Positions 5,859-6,584 of a stretch of DNA of 6,584 nt are shown here, piece by piece. Source of the DNA: Bacteroidota bacterium (GTDB lineage: Bacteria; Bacteroidota; Bacteroidia; Bacteroidales; VadinHA17); contig JAKAXP010000129.1 in assembly GCA_021816545.1 (NCBI GenBank), positions 1 to 6,584 of the forward strand. The letters run 5' to 3'. The notes under the pieces were generated by a model that had not been told where the DNA came from, did not search any database, and worked only from the letters and a program-made list of their open reading frames with translations. The translations under genes were made by a program, and so were the position numbers. Positions within the stretch are counted from its first letter, which is position 1; each line of letters starts with the position of its first letter.

Positions 5859-6584
5859 ATGGAACTGAAAAAGGAGCTGAAGATCCTTCTATGGATCATG
5901 GTGATATTTATTTTTGCGTTTTTCCTTCCTGTTGAAAGCGCACGTTTCAACACGGCTGTAACTGCCACATTTGACCTGGTAAAGTGGTATGCAAGGGAAC
6001 ATGTAATATTGTGCCTTCTGCCTGCATTCTTCATTGCCGGTGTAATATCTGTGTTTGTCAGTCAGGGATCAGTAATTAAATACTTTGGTGCAAATGCCAG
6101 GAAGTGGCTGGCTTATACTGTAGCAGCCGGATCAGGAACAATTCTTGCTGTATGTTCCTGTACAATCCTGCCTCTCTTTTCAAGTATTCATAAGCGCGGA
6201 GCAGGCCTTGGCCCGGCAATTGCCTTTCTTTATTCAGGACCCGCAATCAATATACTTGCCATTATCCTGACGGCACGTATCCTCGGATTTGAGATGGGTG
6301 TTGCGCGTGTTATCGGTGCTGTCTCATTCAGTATTTTGATCGGATTATTGATGTCCCTCATTTACAGGAAAGAAGAGAAGATCAAGAGAGAGGAACAGAT
6401 GAATATTATCCCGGTTCCTGAAAAGAGACCTATGTGGCAGACAATGACTCACTTCTTCACGCTGGTGGCCATCCTGGTATTTGCCAACTGGGGAAGACCT
6501 TCTTCAGATGACACCACAAGTGCATGGCACTTCATATTTACATATAAATGGTACATAACCGGGTTATTCAGTCTGATCCTGACC
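5859..6584 (+). CDS. PF03773 permease (ArsP-like), 5' part, runs off the right edge
   Basis: The ATG at 5859 opens a frame that stays open for 242 codons to the last base. The protein has an N-terminal hydrophobic segment (about 8-23), further segments at about 48-68, 83-108, 118-138 and 150-168, a charged cytoplasmic loop (170-190), and two later segments. The signature of the DUF318/PF03773 permease family is clear: VCSCTILPLFSSI (98-110, Cys99 and Cys101), then KRGAGLGPAIAFLYSGPAIN (112-131). ArsP, a member, exports trivalent organoarsenicals using conserved cysteines. Related permeases of unknown substrate are the alternative, so no symbol is assigned. The third operator copy places it in the same regulon. 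Between roughly a quarter and two fifths of the protein is missing, judged by usual lengths of 310-430 residues. Confidence 0.88.
   Translation, partial: MELKKELKILLWIMVIFIFAFFLPVESARFNTAVTATFDLVKWYAREHVILCLLPAFFIAGVISVFVSQGSVIKYFGANARKWLAYTVAAGSGTILAVCSCTILPLFSSIHKRGAGLGPAIAFLYSGPAINILAIILTARILGFEMGVARVIGAVSFSILIGLLMSLIYRKEEKIKREEQMNIIPVPEKRPMWQTMTHFFTLVAILVFANWGRPSSDDTTSAWHFIFTYKWYITGLFSLILT

Noticed and set aside
1..6584. tRNA, rRNA, CRISPR array, insertion sequence or phage attachment site
   Set aside because: I saw no cloverleaf, regularly spaced repeats, transposase motifs or flanking direct repeats; the gaps between genes are all under about 160 bp.

Overview
The window looks like a chromosome segment of a Bacteroidota bacterium, probably near the Bacteroidales/Marinilabiliales. 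The evidence is a TAnnTTTG-type promoter element (4016-4023), a near absence of Shine-Dalgarno sequences, a typical secretion signal ending in LNAQ, a lipoprotein signal, and an arsR/thioredoxin/ArsG-type gene order that I associate with this phylum. This placement is inference; no rRNA or marker gene is present.

Layout. (1) 3-1121, plus strand: the 3' part of pntB, the beta subunit of the proton-translocating NAD(P) transhydrogenase, cut by the left edge. (2) 1122-1182: a short convergent spacer with a 9-bp inverted repeat and a heptad tandem repeat. (3) 1183-3888, minus strand: two genes in apparent operon order, both with export signals. The first transcribed is a 515-residue, lipoprotein-like Asp/Glu racemase with a complete MurI-type active site. 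The second is a secreted class I glutamine amidotransferase-like peptidase of the C26 (gamma-glutamyl hydrolase/PuuD) type. (4) 3889-4048: a divergent intergenic region with the promoter and operator of the next unit. (5) 4049-6584, plus strand: an ArsR-type repressor, a 77-residue CxxC thioredoxin-like protein (ArsE-like), a membrane-anchored CxxC protein (ArsF-like), a CcdA/DsbD-like membrane protein (ArsG-like), and a PF03773 permease (ArsP-like) cut by the right edge.

The most informative non-coding signal is an 18-bp inverted repeat of the form TTTCGNCRTTTTACGAAA. It occurs three times, just upstream of arsR, of the thioredoxin-like gene and of the permease gene, and not before the two internal genes. 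This marks the arsR cluster as one small regulon with three control points, most simply the binding sites of its own ArsR.

How the genes may work together. In the ars-like cluster, a cytoplasmic CxxC protein, a membrane protein with two conserved-type cysteines and a membrane-anchored extracytoplasmic CxxC protein have the parts of a split DsbD-like dithiol relay beside a metalloid or organoarsenical permease. In the minus-strand pair, a gamma-glutamyl hydrolase-like enzyme and a glutamate racemase-like enzyme, both apparently outside the cytoplasm, suggest extracytoplasmic processing of gamma-linked or D-glutamate compounds. That pair is the least expected part of the window.
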